From: Nocardioides sp. WS12
Lineage (GTDB): Bacteria > Actinomycetota > Actinomycetes > Propionibacteriales > Nocardioidaceae
Assembly: GCF_014108865.1 (NCBI RefSeq)
Contig: NZ_CP053928.1
Location: forward strand, 5,107,067 to 5,171,066
Reading direction: 5' to 3'
Length of the DNA stretch: 64,000 bases
Made by a program: the position numbers and the translations under genes. The notes beneath the pieces were generated by a model. It saw only the letters and a program-made list of their open reading frames with translations. It made no database searches and was not told the origin of the DNA. Below, in pieces: positions 16,695 through 24,663 of this stretch. The stretch's first letter is position 1. Each line of letters starts with the position of its first letter.

Positions 16695-17866
16695 CGCGCC
16701 ACCTCCTCCACTCCGAGCGCAAGGGTCAGAGCGAGGACGGTATCGGGGTCCTCCAAGCGGTCGCCGAACAGGTCGCGCAACTGGTTCATGCGGTAGCGGA
16801 TCGTCTGCGGGTGAAGGAAGAGCGCCTCCGCGATGTCGTCGCGCCGACCCTGGTGCAGCAACCAGGCGCGCAGCGTCTCGCGCAGCTTGGCCGCGGCCGT
16901 CGGCCGCAAGTCGTCCAGCGGCGCCAGCACCTGGGCGCGGAGGTCGGCGAGCGCATCGAGGTCGGCAGTGAGCACCAGGCGCGGCAGGTGGGTCTCGGTG
17001 TCGCCGGTCAGGCCCAGCGCACGCGCCCGCATCACCCGGTCGTACGACGCCCGGACGTCGAGCCACTCGCGGGGAGGCCCGACCAGGCAGTCACGGTCGC
17101 GCACCATCCGCAGCAAGGTCCCCCGGCGGCGGCCGTGCGCGTCCGGCACCATCAGCAGCGCCGAGCCGTCCAGGTCCGGCAGGTCGGTGACCTGGAGGGT
17201 GCCGCGGCGGAACAGTTCCTGCAGTGCACCGGCCTGCGACTCCGGCGCGATCACGGCCGTCAGGGTCGTCGGTGGCGCCCACTCCGCGCGTTCGGCGGCG
17301 GCCAGCACGGTCGCTTCGGCGGCACCGGCCAGCAGGTTGCGGCCAAGGCGCTCCATCATCCGTTGCCGGATCCGGCCCTCGGTCGCGGACTCGTCGCGGT
17401 GGCCCGCGACGCTCGCGGCCGAGAGTTCATCGATGTAGGCGAAGACCATCTCGGCGAACGACGCCATCGTGGCCGGGTCGATGCCCTGCTCCACGGCACG
17501 TGCCGAGAGGTGCTGCCACGAGACCCGGGCCCCGATCCGGTACGCCGACAGCAGTGCATCGGCCGTCCGGCCGCTGCGAACCTCGCCGCGACCCAGTTGA
17601 TAGGCGCCGTCCACGGCCGACGAGCGAGGCGCCGGAGCGTCCTTGTCGCTGATCATCGACAGGAAGCCGCCGAGAGCGACCTGCACGGCACCGCGGATGG
17701 TCTCGCCCATCGGTCCACCGAAGGCGTCCTCGTAGGCGGGCACCTCCCGGATGATCTGGACGACGACGTCGTCGGCGACCGTGGCCAGGTCAGCCCGCAG
17801 TGCGACGACCGTGGCCGGAGGCAGCAGGGCGGCACCATCGGGTCGTCGTATCGAGCGTCGCGGCAT
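16691..17866 (-). CDS. PucR-family transcriptional regulator (second)
   Basis: A 391-residue regulator. It has an N-terminal helical domain (VVQIIREVPAYEDAFGGPMG, RIGARVSWQHLSARAVEQGI), a central GGDEF-like segment, and the C-terminal PucR HTH: LFLHPQTIRYRMNQLRDLFG. The open frame begins at 17923, but ATG 17866 (MPRRSIRRPDG) is preferred because of GAAAGG seven bases ahead. It is divergent from the ferredoxin-reductase/desaturase operon (100 bases between) and co-transcribed with the GDSL lipoprotein. Control of membrane-lipid desaturation is plausible from position but unproven. Confidence 0.87.
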   Translation of the reverse strand: MPRRSIRRPDGAALLPPATVVALRADLATVADDVVVQIIREVPAYEDAFGGPMGETIRGAVQVALGGFLSMISDKDAPAPRSSAVDGAYQLGRGEVRSGRTADALLSAYRIGARVSWQHLSARAVEQGIDPATMASFAEMVFAYIDELSAASVAGHRDESATEGRIRQRMMERLGRNLLAGAAEATVLAAAERAEWAPPTTLTAVIAPESQAGALQELFRRGTLQVTDLPDLDGSALLMVPDAHGRRRGTLLRMVRDRDCLVGPPREWLDVRASYDRVMRARALGLTGDTETHLPRLVLTADLDALADLRAQVLAPLDDLRPTAAAKLRETLRAWLLHQGRRDDIAEALFLHPQTIRYRMNQLRDLFGDRLEDPDTVLALTLALGVEEVAR

Positions 17867-17917
17867 CGCGAGCCTTTCTGGTTTTTGTCTTTTGCGAACA
17901 AAACTGAGCGGTAGATT

Positions 17918-17929
17918 CACCAACTGGTG
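17918..17929. promoter_or_regulatory. dyad CACCA-AC-TGGTG in the divergent pucR/desaturase region
   Basis: A perfect 5+2+5 inverted repeat lies 38 bases before the reductase start and 52 bases before the PucR start. The surrounding 60 bases are unusually AT-rich for this window (for example gtttttgtcttttgcgaa), as expected of promoters. It is a candidate operator. Confidence 0.35.
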
Positions 17930-17966
17930 TCATGAGTTTAGCGCGCCCGACTGCGACGCTTGATGC

Positions 17967-19139
17967 ATGAGCACCACGACCGCGGCCCCCAACGCCGCCG
18001 CCCGCGCCGGACGGTTCACGTCCCGGCTGCGCACGGTCCTCGACGCCGCCGTCACCCCGCTGACTGTCGACGACCTCCTCGACCACTTCGCTCCCCTGCG
18101 CCCCGGCGCAGCGGTCGGCCTGCAGGGACGCATCGAGTCCGTCCAGGCCGAGACCGCCGACGCGGCCACCATCGTCATCAAGCCGGGCAAGGACTGGGCC
18201 GGTCACATCCCCGGCCAGTACGTCCGGGTCGGTGTCGACGTCAACGGCATCCGCCTGTGGCGCACCTACTCCCTGACCCACGGCCCGCGCCGTGACGGCC
18301 GGATCTCGATCACCGTGAAGGCGATTCCGGGCGGCGTCGTCTCGCAGCACCTGGTCCACAGCGCGCGTGCCGGCCAGATGGTCCACCTCGCCCAGGCCGA
18401 GGGCGACTTCGTCCTCGACACCTCCGGCGTCGGCCCGACCAAGCTGCTCCTGGTCACCGGCGGCTCCGGCATCACGCCGGTCATCGGCATGCTGCGCAAC
18501 CTCTACAACCGCTCGAACGCGCACAGCGTCGCCGGGGACTTCGACATCGTCCTCGTGCACTCCGCGATGAGCCATGACGAGGTCATCTTCGGCGCCGAGC
18601 TCCGCGACCACGCCACGGCCGGGCGGATCCGCCTCATCGAGCGCCACACCGACACCGACGGCCTGCTCACCACGGCCGACCTCGAGACCGAGGTCCCCGA
18701 CCTCGCCGAGCGCGCTGCCTACGCCTGTGGCCCGGCCGGCCTGCTCGACACCCTCGAGGCCTTCTACGCCGACCGCCGGCTCACGCTCAACACCGAGCGG
18801 TTCCGCGCGGCCATCGTCGAGACCGAGGGCGCAGGCGGCACCCTCACCTTCGCCGGCACCGCAACGACCGGCAACGACCAGGTCGTCGAAGCCGACGGCT
18901 CCACCCCGATCCTCGACGCCGCGGAGTCCGCCGGCGTCCTCATGCCGAGCGGTTGCCGCATGGGCATCTGCATGGGCTGCGTGCTGCCGATGAAGTCCGG
19001 CGCCGTGCGCGACCTGCGCACCGGTGTCGTCACCGTCGCCGTCCCGGGCGAGACCAACCCGGGTGGCGTTCCGATCCAGACCTGCATCAGTGCCGCCGCC
19101 GGCGACTGCCACATCGACCTCGAAGGAGCCTCCGCATGA
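17967..19139 (+). CDS. ferredoxin reductase with C-terminal 2Fe-2S domain (Rv3230c-like)
   Basis: A 390-residue electron-transfer protein. An FAD-binding domain (GQYVRVGVDVNG, LWRTYSLTH) precedes an NAD(P)-binding domain (LLLVTGGSGITPVIGMLRNL, YACGPAGLLDTLE) and a plant-type 2Fe-2S domain (SGCRMGICMGCVLPM with a later QTCIS Cys). It should carry electrons from NAD(P)H to the adjacent fatty-acid desaturase, as Rv3230c does for DesA3 in Mycobacterium tuberculosis. Its stop overlaps the desaturase ATG (ATGA), giving tight translational coupling. ATG 17967 is the start nearest the divergent promoter region. Confidence 0.9.
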   Translation: MSTTTAAPNAAARAGRFTSRLRTVLDAAVTPLTVDDLLDHFAPLRPGAAVGLQGRIESVQAETADAATIVIKPGKDWAGHIPGQYVRVGVDVNGIRLWRTYSLTHGPRRDGRISITVKAIPGGVVSQHLVHSARAGQMVHLAQAEGDFVLDTSGVGPTKLLLVTGGSGITPVIGMLRNLYNRSNAHSVAGDFDIVLVHSAMSHDEVIFGAELRDHATAGRIRLIERHTDTDGLLTTADLETEVPDLAERAAYACGPAGLLDTLEAFYADRRLTLNTERFRAAIVETEGAGGTLTFAGTATTGNDQVVEADGSTPILDAAESAGVLMPSGCRMGICMGCVLPMKSGAVRDLRTGVVTVAVPGETNPGGVPIQTCISAAAGDCHIDLEGASA

Positions 19140-20386
19140 CCACCATCACGCAGAAGAGCACCAACCCGACCGCGCACCTCAGCCCGGAGCAGATCGAGGC
19201 GCTCGGCGCCGAGCTCGACGCCATCCGCCAGGAGGTGCTCGACACCCGTGGCGAGCGCGACTCGGCGTACATCCGCAAGGTCGTCGACGTCCAGCGCAAG
19301 CTGGAGCTCGGCAGCCGCGCCGTCCTCCTCGCGAGCATCTTCCCGCCGGCGTTCGTCGCCGGCACCGTCGGCCTGAGCATCGCGAAGATCCTCGAGAACA
19401 TGGAGATCGGCCACAACGTCATGCACGGCCAGTGGGACTGGATGCGTGACCCGAAGATCCACTCGACCACGTGGGAGTGGGACAACGCCACGCCGTCGGA
19501 GGCATGGAAGCACTCGCACAACCAGGTGCACCACACGTACACGAACATCGTCGGCAAGGACAACGATCTCGGCTACGGCATCATGCGCGTCGACGAGGAG
19601 CAGCGTTGGTACCCCCTGTTCCTGGCCCAGCCGCTGTGGAACTTCATCAACGCCTGCTTCTTCGAGTACGGCATCGCGGCCTACGACCTCGAACTCGGCC
19701 GCAACCTGAAGATCCCCAAGGACAAGCGCAGCGAGGCGTTCAAGCGCAACGCGAAGAACACGCTGACCAAGATCCGCAAGCAGGCCACCAAGGACTACGT
19801 CGTCAACCCGGCCCTCGCGATCCCGACCGGATCGTTCCTGCCCGCGTTGGCGGCCAACTTCACCGCCAACCTGGTCCGCAACGTCTGGTCGCACTCGGTC
19901 ATCATGTGCGGCCACTTCCCCGAAGGCGTCGAGACCTTCGAGCTGAAGTCGATCCCCAAGAACGAGACCCGCGGCGAGTGGTACCTGCGCCAGATGCTCG
20001 GCTCGGCCAACTTCTCCGGCTCGAAGTTGCTGCACATCATGAGCGGCAACCTGTCGCACCAGATCGAGCACCACCTGTTCCCCGACCTGCCGTCCAACCG
20101 GTACGCCGAAGTGGCGCCCCAGGTGAAGGCCGTGTTCGAGAAGTACGAACTGACCTACCTCACCCGCCCGTTCATCCCCCAGGTCGCCAGCGCCTGGCAC
20201 AAGGTGGTCCGCCTGTCGTTCCCGAACGGCTGGCTCGAGACCACCAACGCCAAGAACCTGCCGACCCAACTGGTGGCGCTCTACAAGATCTCCACCGCTG
20301 ACAAGCGCAAGCGCCGCGTCATGCTGAAGCTGCTCGAGCGCAAGGCCAAGCAGGAGTCCGCCACACCGGAGACCCAGGCCGCCTGA
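19136..20386 (+). CDS. membrane fatty-acid desaturase (DesA3-like, stearoyl-CoA delta-9 type)
   Basis: A 416-residue integral-membrane di-iron desaturase. The three histidine boxes are present: HNVMH (about residue 88), HSHNQVHH (about 125) and HQIEHH (about 310). Hydrophobic stretches flank them (LASIFPPAFVAGTVGL; FTANLVRNVWSHSVIM). It inserts a double bond into acyl chains using electrons from the reductase encoded just before it. The closest characterised system is DesA3 with Rv3230c, which makes oleoyl chains. ATG 19136 overlaps the reductase stop. A strong hairpin follows the gene at 20408-20438. Confidence 0.92.
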   Translation: MTTITQKSTNPTAHLSPEQIEALGAELDAIRQEVLDTRGERDSAYIRKVVDVQRKLELGSRAVLLASIFPPAFVAGTVGLSIAKILENMEIGHNVMHGQWDWMRDPKIHSTTWEWDNATPSEAWKHSHNQVHHTYTNIVGKDNDLGYGIMRVDEEQRWYPLFLAQPLWNFINACFFEYGIAAYDLELGRNLKIPKDKRSEAFKRNAKNTLTKIRKQATKDYVVNPALAIPTGSFLPALAANFTANLVRNVWSHSVIMCGHFPEGVETFELKSIPKNETRGEWYLRQMLGSANFSGSKLLHIMSGNLSHQIEHHLFPDLPSNRYAEVAPQVKAVFEKYELTYLTRPFIPQVASAWHKVVRLSFPNGWLETTNAKNLPTQLVALYKISTADKRKRRVMLKLLERKAKQESATPETQAA

Positions 20387-20407
20387 CCGATCTTCCTGAC
20401 CACCCGA

Positions 20408-20438
20408 CGCCGTACGACGTGACCCACGTCGTACGGCG
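20408..20438 (+). terminator. hairpin terminator after the desaturase operon
   Basis: A perfect 14-base stem, CGCCGTACGACGTG, with a 3-base loop lies 21 bases after the desaturase stop. No U-run follows, which is common for actinobacterial terminators. It is symmetric and would also act on the other strand. Confidence 0.7.
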
Positions 20439-20445
20439 CTCGTGG

Positions 20446-20459
20446 TTACTCGGCGGTAG
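20446..20459. promoter_or_regulatory. TTAC-N6-GTAG dyad over the crotonase promoter
   Basis: TTACTCGGCGGTAG overlaps the first bases of the -10 hexamer of the crotonase gene, 10 bases before its ATG. Related dyads lie before fadE5 and etfD. The position is right for a repressor site. Confidence 0.4.
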
Positions 20460-20462
20460 CAT
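20457..20462 (+). promoter_or_regulatory. -10 hexamer TAGCAT, leaderless promoter of the crotonase gene
   Basis: TAGCAT is followed by six bases and ATG 20469. No ribosome-binding sequence is present. Confidence 0.5.
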
Positions 20463-20468
20463 TGCTCC

Positions 20469-21263
20469 ATGAGCAACGTGACCTGCACGATCACCGACGG
20501 CATCGCGCACGTGCGACTGGACCGCCCGGACAAGCTGAACTCGCTGACGCTGGACATCCTCGATGACCTCGTCTCGACGGCCGCGATGCTGCGCAAGGAC
20601 AAGTCCCTGCGCGCGGTGATCATCAGCGGCGAGGGCGATGCCTTCTGCGCGGGCCTCGACTTCGCGTCGGTGCTGCGCAACCCCGCCGGCGTCGCCAAGG
20701 CGTTCATCCCGAACCCGTTCCGCGGCACCAACACCTTCCAGGAAGCGCCCTGGGCCTTCCGCCGGATCCCGGTGCCGGTCATTGCCGCCGTCCACGGCCA
20801 CTGCCTCGGCGGCGGCCTGCAGATCGCGCTCGCCGCGGACTTCCGGATCGCCACCCCCGACTCGCGCTGGTCCGTGCTCGAGGGCAAGTGGGGCCTGATC
20901 CCCGACATGTCGGGCATCCAGGCGCTCAAGGAACTGGTCGGCATCGACCAAGCCAAGCTCCTCACCATGACCGCCGAGATCTTCGACGGCTCCCGCGCCC
21001 TCGAACTGGGGCTGGTCACGAAGCTCGACAACGACCCGGTCGGCGCAGCTTTCCGGCTCGCCGACCAGCTCACCCAGAAGTCCCCCGACGCCCTGGCTGC
21101 GGCCAAGCGCCTGTTCAACGACAGCTGGAACTCCTCGCCGCGCAAGACCTTCGCCCGCGAACGCATCGAGCAGGCCTTCCTGCTGGCGGCCCGCAACACG
21201 AAGGCCGCCCGCGAGGCAGCGTTCAAGAAGGCCGACGCGACCTACGGCCCGCGGGTGCGCTGA
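20469..21263 (+). CDS. crotonase-superfamily protein (enoyl-CoA hydratase/isomerase family)
   Basis: A 264-residue crotonase fold: HVRLDRPDKLNSL, oxyanion-hole segment GEGDAFCAGLDFAS and AAVHGHCLGGGLQIALAADF. In standard hydratases the 'GGGxE' Glu is the first acid/base residue; here it is Gln (GGGLQIA). The second Glu is kept (WSVLEGKWGLIPD). So hydration of 2-enoyl-CoA may be impaired and isomerase or another crotonase reaction is possible. The C-terminus has the usual trimerisation helices (RKTFARERIEQAFLLAARNT). Leaderless start at ATG 20469. It lies behind the desaturase terminator and has its own promoter with a TTAC-N6-GTAG dyad. Confidence 0.88.
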   Translation: MSNVTCTITDGIAHVRLDRPDKLNSLTLDILDDLVSTAAMLRKDKSLRAVIISGEGDAFCAGLDFASVLRNPAGVAKAFIPNPFRGTNTFQEAPWAFRRIPVPVIAAVHGHCLGGGLQIALAADFRIATPDSRWSVLEGKWGLIPDMSGIQALKELVGIDQAKLLTMTAEIFDGSRALELGLVTKLDNDPVGAAFRLADQLTQKSPDALAAAKRLFNDSWNSSPRKTFARERIEQAFLLAARNTKAAREAAFKKADATYGPRVR

Positions 21264-21363
21264 CCCGGCCGATCAGTTTCCTGCTCCGAACCTGTCGTAT
21301 CAGTGTCGGGTCGTTCGTGGTCCTAGTGAAGGAACCTCACGACTCGGCCAAGGAGACAGGACC

Positions 21364-21516
21364 ATGTGGGACACGACCCCGAACAACCAGCAGCACCTCA
21401 GCCACGACCTGCCGTGTCCTGCCTGCGGGCACGCGGTGCACACCTACCTCGCCTGCAGCGACACCTGTGCGTGCCGGCCGACGATCATGCCCGGCTCCGT
21501 ACCGCTCGCCGCCTGA
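21364..21516 (+). CDS. small Cys/His-rich protein, 50 aa, possible zinc ribbon
   Basis: ATG 21364 has a textbook ribosome site (AAGGAGAC, 5 bases ahead). The product starts MWDTTPNNQQHLSHDLPCPA, contains CPACGHAVH and then CSDTCACRP, and ends PGSVPLAA. Five cysteines in a CxxC...C...CxC arrangement plus histidines suggest metal binding, perhaps a zinc ribbon. It follows the crotonase by 100 bases on the same strand and ends 21 bases before the convergent DivIVA-motif gene. Family not recognised; no function claimed. Confidence 0.65.
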   Translation: MWDTTPNNQQHLSHDLPCPACGHAVHTYLACSDTCACRPTIMPGSVPLAA

Positions 21517-21536
21517 TCGCCGCCTGATCCTGCGCG

Positions 21537-21902
21537 TCAGCGGCCCTTCGGGCCGAACAGTCGTGACCACCAACTGCGCGACTCGGTGATGCCGCCGTCG
21601 TACGACGAACGGGCCGGCAACGGACGCGGAGCCGGAGCCGGAGCCGAGACATGCGAAGCCGGCTCGGCACCCACCAGGCCGGCCAGGAACGCATCGACCT
21701 CCGCCATCTTGTAGCCCTCACGCAGTCGCACCGGCGTGAACCGGGCACCACGGACGAGCGCAGCGATGGCCCCGGGCTCACCCGCCACGGCCACGACCCG
21801 GTCCAGGAAGACGTCGACCTCGCCCATGTCGTAGCCCTCGCGCATGCGCACGGGCGTGAATCGAACCTCGGCCACCCACCGGGCGATGTCGTCGCTGGTC
21901 AC
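21537..21902 (-). CDS. DivIVA-motif protein with two tandem motifs
   Basis: A 121-residue protein with the DivIVA N-terminal signature written twice: VRFTPVRMREGYDMGEVDVF at about 13-32 and ARFTPVRLREGYKMAEVDAF at about 53-72. In DivIVA/Wag31 this segment binds curved membrane and is followed by a long coiled coil; here no coiled coil follows, only a Pro/Ala linker and a Trp-Arg tail (SRSWWSRLFGPKGR). It may be a membrane-curvature or polar-localisation adaptor. The GTG start overlaps the stop of the upstream GT2-like membrane gene (GTGA), so the pair is co-translated. Confidence 0.8.
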   Translation of the reverse strand: MTSDDIARWVAEVRFTPVRMREGYDMGEVDVFLDRVVAVAGEPGAIAALVRGARFTPVRLREGYKMAEVDAFLAGLVGAEPASHVSAPAPAPRPLPARSSYDGGITESRSWWSRLFGPKGR

Positions 21903-23635
21903 GACTTCAGGCTAGGCCAGTCCCGGTGAAGCGACGGCTGCAGGAGTACGGCGACCAGCGCTGACCACACGGCGAGGGAATGCAGGAACCAGTGGGCGGG
22001 CAGGGCAAGTGCCGCGAAACCGACCCGCCATCCCCGGCGGCGGGCCAGGACCAACCAGGCCGCACCGACCGCCACCATGAGCACGAGCAGGGCGGCGACG
22101 AGGCCGATCCATGCGATCGGTCCGGTCAACGCCCCCTCGACGCGATGGGACCGAAGAGTCGCCAGCAGTGAACCGACGAGCACGAGCGGATAGGCCAGGA
22201 ACATCGCTGCCGTGCCGAGTCCGATCGCGAGGGCACGGATCCGGGCACGCTCGACACGGCGGGGGCCGTGCAGTCGCACCATGCTCCGGACCTGCAGCAC
22301 CGTGTCGAGCAGGATCAGGGCGGTCCCCTCGGCTCGGTTGCTGGTCCACATCAGCGGCCCCGGAGCGGAGGTCCGTGTCGAGGTCGAGTCCAGCTCCGCG
22401 ATCCGGGGGCGGGCGTCCTCGTCGGCGGTGTCCATGGTCGGCCGTCGGGCCAGGCTGGAGAATCCCCCGAACCGGCGCAGCAGCCGCATGTTGCAGTGGA
22501 CCGAGGTGATGTTGGGCTCGCGGCCAGAGGCTGACCCCGCCCCGGTTCCGTGATCCAGACGCAGCGCCTCGTCGGCGGCGGTCATCCGTCCGAACGTTGT
22601 CTGTGCCGAGCTGACCCGGCGGGCGACCCGCAGCGCGAGCAGGGGCTGGACGGCGTCACGCCGGTCCACCCGCTCCTCGAGATCCCGCTCGAAGGCGGCC
22701 ACCGCACGTCGTACCTGGTCTCGGGCAGGCCTCTCGTCCTGCTCCCAGGCGACCACGTACCGACCGCGCGCCAGGGCCAGGCCGTGGTCGTAGGCCCGGA
22801 CAGCATCGACGAAATCCCCGTCGGGAACCTTGACGACCCGGGTCCACGCGCGCCGCGTCGCACGACGGAGCGCGTCCAGGGTCTCGAGGTCACTGTCGGC
22901 GACCAACAAGATGGCGTCGGTGCGGGCCCACGGGTAGTCGATGACGCTGAAGTTCTCCAGCAGGGCCTGCAGCGCCCGGTCACCGCCGCTCAGCCGCACG
23001 ATGGCGGTGTAGACGGGCAGGCCCTGGTCGGCGGGCACCGGTTCGTTGACGATGTCGAAGGGCAGCGATGCCATCACGCGCAACTCCGCCCGATGCGGGC
23101 CCCGGAGATCGTTCACCAGCACCGGGTAGCCGGCACTCGAGGAGACCAGGGCGCCCACCACGAAGACCACGACCGCGCCGACCACGGTCGCCCCCACCAA
23201 CGCGAGCGGAACCACGCAGCCGGCAACGATCCCCAGTGTGGCGATCACCAGGGCGAGGAGATGGTGCCGGAGCCGGACGATGGGCATCACCGTGGGCTGT
23301 CGGCCATTCGCTCGCTGTCGTCGTACCCGCATCGCGACGGCGTCGAGGTCCTGCTGCGCGCAGCGGACGAACTCGATGGAACGGCCGGGAAAGTGCTCGT
23401 GCACCTCGACCACGAGCTCCTCGGCGGGGCGAACGCACGTGGCGATGACGACGCTCTCCTCGGTCAGGTCGCACGCGACCCACCCGAGCTCCACCATCTC
23501 TTCGACGTCGAGTTCAGTGAGGAGCATCGGCTGCGGCGGATGCTGCACCAGGTCGCGGGTCTCGGCCTGCCACTTCCGGACCAGGGCCGCGTAGAAGCCA
23601 GCGCTCGAGCTTTGCCCGTCGTCGGTTTCTGCCAT
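21899..23635 (-). CDS. membrane protein with MshEN-like domain and degenerate GT2 glycosyltransferase fold
   Basis: About 578 residues. The N-terminal part (LTELDVEEMVELGWVACDLT, then HFPGRSIEFVRCAQQDL) resembles the MshEN/type II secretion E N-terminal domain. Two transmembrane helices follow (LLALVIATLGIVAGCVVPLA and VVVFVVGALVSSSAG). The next region follows the NfrB-like GT2 pattern: PVYTAIVRLSGGDRALQALL, DYPWARTDAILLVADSD, ALARGRYVVAWEQDERP, but the usual DxD-type acid and the GTSNHFR acceptor block are altered (WEQDE; TSVHCNMRLLRRFGG). Four to five C-terminal helices end the protein. ATG 23635 has a G-rich ribosome site. Function is uncertain; it may have lost glycosyl transfer. Confidence 0.65.
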   Translation of the reverse strand: MAETDDGQSSSAGFYAALVRKWQAETRDLVQHPPQPMLLTELDVEEMVELGWVACDLTEESVVIATCVRPAEELVVEVHEHFPGRSIEFVRCAQQDLDAVAMRVRRQRANGRQPTVMPIVRLRHHLLALVIATLGIVAGCVVPLALVGATVVGAVVVFVVGALVSSSAGYPVLVNDLRGPHRAELRVMASLPFDIVNEPVPADQGLPVYTAIVRLSGGDRALQALLENFSVIDYPWARTDAILLVADSDLETLDALRRATRRAWTRVVKVPDGDFVDAVRAYDHGLALARGRYVVAWEQDERPARDQVRRAVAAFERDLEERVDRRDAVQPLLALRVARRVSSAQTTFGRMTAADEALRLDHGTGAGSASGREPNITSVHCNMRLLRRFGGFSSLARRPTMDTADEDARPRIAELDSTSTRTSAPGPLMWTSNRAEGTALILLDTVLQVRSMVRLHGPRRVERARIRALAIGLGTAAMFLAYPLVLVGSLLATLRSHRVEGALTGPIAWIGLVAALLVLMVAVGAAWLVLARRRGWRVGFAALALPAHWFLHSLAVWSALVAVLLQPSLHRDWPSLKS

Positions 23636-23731
23636 GGCTGTACCCCCCACCACAGAGAGCCTGTCCCGGGCTCCCTCTATGAAGAGTAGGTGGTCCTTAC
23701 CTGCCCGTCGGCGGTACGAAAAACCTTTACC

Positions 23732-24655
23732 TCAGGGGTACTGGAGGTCGACCGTCGACTCGCTGATCTCCCACAGCTTCTTCGCCGCCCGCTCGTCCCG
23801 CGCCAGCTTGCTGCGCCCGACGATCCGCGGCGTGCCGACCATCTGGTTGAGCCCACTGGGGCCCACGAAGGTGTTGCCCGGCAGGTCGTCGGTGGCGGCC
23901 ATCAGGGACGGCCAGGCACCAGCCGCCGCCGACTGCGAGATCGCCTTGACGGTGGCGTCGAGGATCGACGCAAGGCCGCCACCGGGCCGGCCGTACTGGC
24001 CGTTCGCGGCGAGGTGGGTTCCCGCGAAACCGGGGTGGGCCGCCAGTGCCCGCACCGGCAGGTCCGCCGCGCTCAGGCGCCGGTCGAGCTCGGCGGTGAA
24101 GTACAGGTTGGCCAGCTTGGACTGCCCGTAGACCCGCCACTTGCTGTAGCGGCCGGTCTGTTCGCGCGGGTCACCGAGCGGCGCCTTGCGGGCCCACGTG
24201 TGCGCCATCGACGCCACCGACACCACGCGCCCGTCCGCACTCTGCACGAGTTGCGGCAGCAGCAGGCCGGTGAGCAGGAACGGCCCGAAGTGGTTGGTCG
24301 CCATCTGGAGTTCGAGACCGTCGGCGGTTCGTGAGTACGACGTCCCCATCACCCCGGCGTTGTTGATCAGTACGTCGATCGGGCCGAGCTGCTGCGCCGC
24401 CGCGGCCGCAGTCCGCACCGACGCGAGGCTGGCGAGGTCCAGGTGCAGCGCCTCGAGTCTCGCGTCCGGCACCTCCGACCGGATCGCAGCCACCGTCTCC
24501 TCGACCCGGGCCGGATTGCGCCCGGCAAGCACCACCTGCGCACCGCGCCGGGTGAGCTCGAGGGCCGTGTGGTGACCGAGGCCACCGAGCGTCGGGCCGG
24601 TCACCACGATCGTCCGGCCGGTCTGGTCGGGCAGGTCGGCGACATTCCAGTTCAT
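23732..24655 (-). CDS. short-chain dehydrogenase/reductase (SDR)
   Basis: A 307-residue SDR of the retinol-dehydrogenase/protochlorophyllide-reductase-like type. The NAD(P) motif reads TGPTLGGLGHHTA (the TGxxxGxG pattern with Pro for one residue), followed by NNAGVMG, the active-site Ser in VVSVASMAHTW and the catalytic YGQSK (YxxxK). The substrate is unknown. The open frame extends far upstream, but ATG 24655 gives the proper N-terminus (MNWNVADLPDQTGRTIVVTG). It begins eight bases after the MDMPI-type gene, so the two are probably co-transcribed. Confidence 0.9.
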   Translation of the reverse strand: MNWNVADLPDQTGRTIVVTGPTLGGLGHHTALELTRRGAQVVLAGRNPARVEETVAAIRSEVPDARLEALHLDLASLASVRTAAAAAQQLGPIDVLINNAGVMGTSYSRTADGLELQMATNHFGPFLLTGLLLPQLVQSADGRVVSVASMAHTWARKAPLGDPREQTGRYSKWRVYGQSKLANLYFTAELDRRLSAADLPVRALAAHPGFAGTHLAANGQYGRPGGGLASILDATVKAISQSAAAGAWPSLMAATDDLPGNTFVGPSGLNQMVGTPRIVGRSKLARDERAAKKLWEISESTVDLQYP

Positions 24656-24663
24656 GACGGTCC

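Noticed and set aside
18764..21226. 820-codon minus-strand frame across reductase, desaturase and crotonase
   Set aside because: Antisense shadow of three well-supported genes; no motif.
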